From assembly GCA_025370845.1 (NCBI GenBank), contig JAMXFF010000002.1:274342-338341 (forward strand): a stretch of DNA of 64,000 nt, written 5' to 3'. This document shows, piece after piece, positions 63,584 to 64,000 of this stretch. The notes under the pieces are model-generated. The model ran no database searches. It saw only the letters and a list, made by a program, of their open reading frames with translations, and was not told the origin of the DNA. The translations under genes were made by a program, and so were the position numbers. The first letter of the stretch is position 1; every line of letters begins with the position of its first letter. The DNA comes from Laspinema palackyanum D2a. Lineage in GTDB: Bacteria > Cyanobacteriota > Cyanobacteriia > Cyanobacteriales > Laspinemataceae.

Positions 63584-64000
63584 CTAAAACCCATCTAGCT
63601 GCATTAGTCTCATTTTATTACAACTTAAGATTTCTTGAGAAAAAGAAATTGCAATGGAAGTGATTCTATCTCTCGGAATTTGATTAAACAGTGCATGAGT
63701 ATCGGCTTCTGACACAGCGCATAACCGCTTCAGCCAAAGATTAGCAGCATCAGGATACTGTTTTGCTGCTTCACAAAAGGTATCAAAAGTTTTCATCGGG
63801 TATTTGTCTTCCGGACCCGCATAAAGTGCGGACCTACATTTATTGACATAAGCAGTAACAGCGCGATTATTGAGTTTCTGTTGGCGCTTAGGGTCCAGTA
63901 ATTCCCGTCCGAGGCTCGATGCGTGGTCATAAGTAGGGGCCAAATAGCTGAGGGTTTGACTCGTTGACGGTTCTGGAAGCTCGACAATTCCCCAGTTTTC
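63584..64000 (-). CDS. HipA-like kinase domain protein, C-terminal part
   Basis: Partial; the frame is open to the right edge, so about 139 residues of the C-terminal end are seen. It starts ENWGIVELPEPSTSQTLSYL and continues APTYDHASSLGRELLD, matching the HipA-type catalytic loop (N of HxxN) and the metal-binding D of the LxPxYDxxS motif. HipA kinases phosphorylate glutamyl-tRNA synthetase and other targets and cause dormancy when freed from their antitoxin. Followed after 103 bases by the HIRAN/HipA-N-like gene, so this is a two-gene split HipA. Whether a HipB-type regulator exists upstream is beyond the window. Confidence 0.75.
   Translation of the reverse strand, partial: ENWGIVELPEPSTSQTLSYLAPTYDHASSLGRELLDPKRQQKLNNRAVTAYVNKCRSALYAGPEDKYPMKTFDTFCEAAKQYPDAANLWLKRLCAVSEADTHALFNQIPRDRITSIAISFSQEILSCNKMRLMQLDGF

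Noticed and set aside
1..64000. tRNA or rRNA genes
   Set aside because: No T-arm/anticodon-arm pattern or rRNA-like sequence was noticed, although a covariance search was not possible.

Overview
The window is chromosomal DNA from a filamentous, non-unicellular cyanobacterium, probably of the Oscillatoriales type (Oscillatoria/Laspinema-like; the genus is inference). The evidence is the gene content: geranylgeranyl reductase ChlP, the circadian/phycobilisome regulator RpaA, an NtcB nitrate regulator behind a textbook NtcA promoter, a Tab2/Atab2 photosystem-translation factor, SLH porins, a CHASE2 cyclase with DUF928, DUF3370, and a FraC-FraD-FraE filament-integrity cluster. The octamer GCGATCGC and its core CGATCG (HIP1) are scattered throughout, also typical of cyanobacteria. 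I saw no rRNA, tRNA or CRISPR array. Gene density is moderate and many intergenic regions carry palindromic or tandem repeats.

Layout. 1-5.1 kb: 3' end of chlP, rpaA, then a minus-strand nitrate-assimilation group (ntcB, a TrpD-like protein, mobA) that should feed the molybdenum cofactor to nitrate reductase. 5.3-12.7 kb: SLH/OprB porin, HEAT-repeat protein, Ser/Thr kinase, NB-ARC STAND ATPase. 13-16 kb: a Crp/Fnr regulator divergent from hcp across a perfect 20-bp palindrome, a nitrosative-stress module. 16-20.4 kb: psiE, larE, then fraE-fraD-fraC. 20.7-28.2 kb: a tandemly duplicated CobO-like protein, a ClC-CBS-Usp chloride protein, TldE/PmbA, Tab2 and RtcA. 28.3-37.5 kb: two SH3b proteins, membrane proteins, a cyclase-family enzyme, an MscS channel, and an SLH-M23 endopeptidase behind a long leader. 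37.8-45 kb: FAD hydroxylase, TPR-DUF481 protein, TPR protein, SDR-CIA30 fusion. 45-52.9 kb: a large seven-repeat membrane protein, rsgA, MORN protein, DUF3370. 53-57 kb: recA, a TnpB-only transposon, xseA. 57-64 kb: CHASE2 adenylate cyclase, DUF928, a second MscS, a third SH3b protein, and at the right edge a split HipA-like pair in which a HipA-N-like region is joined to a HIRAN domain and the kinase half is a separate upstream gene cut by the window end.

The most interesting points are the HipA-kinase/HIRAN pair, the seven-repeat membrane protein, a ClC protein whose gating glutamate is glutamine, the modular intergenic repeats (a GGATGG-type minisatellite joined to GTAACGACTTCAGTCGTTAC palindromes), the 11-bp tandem repeat directly in front of the TrpD-like start codon, a nested hairpin RNA candidate near 13.0 kb, and the TnpB element between recA and xseA.
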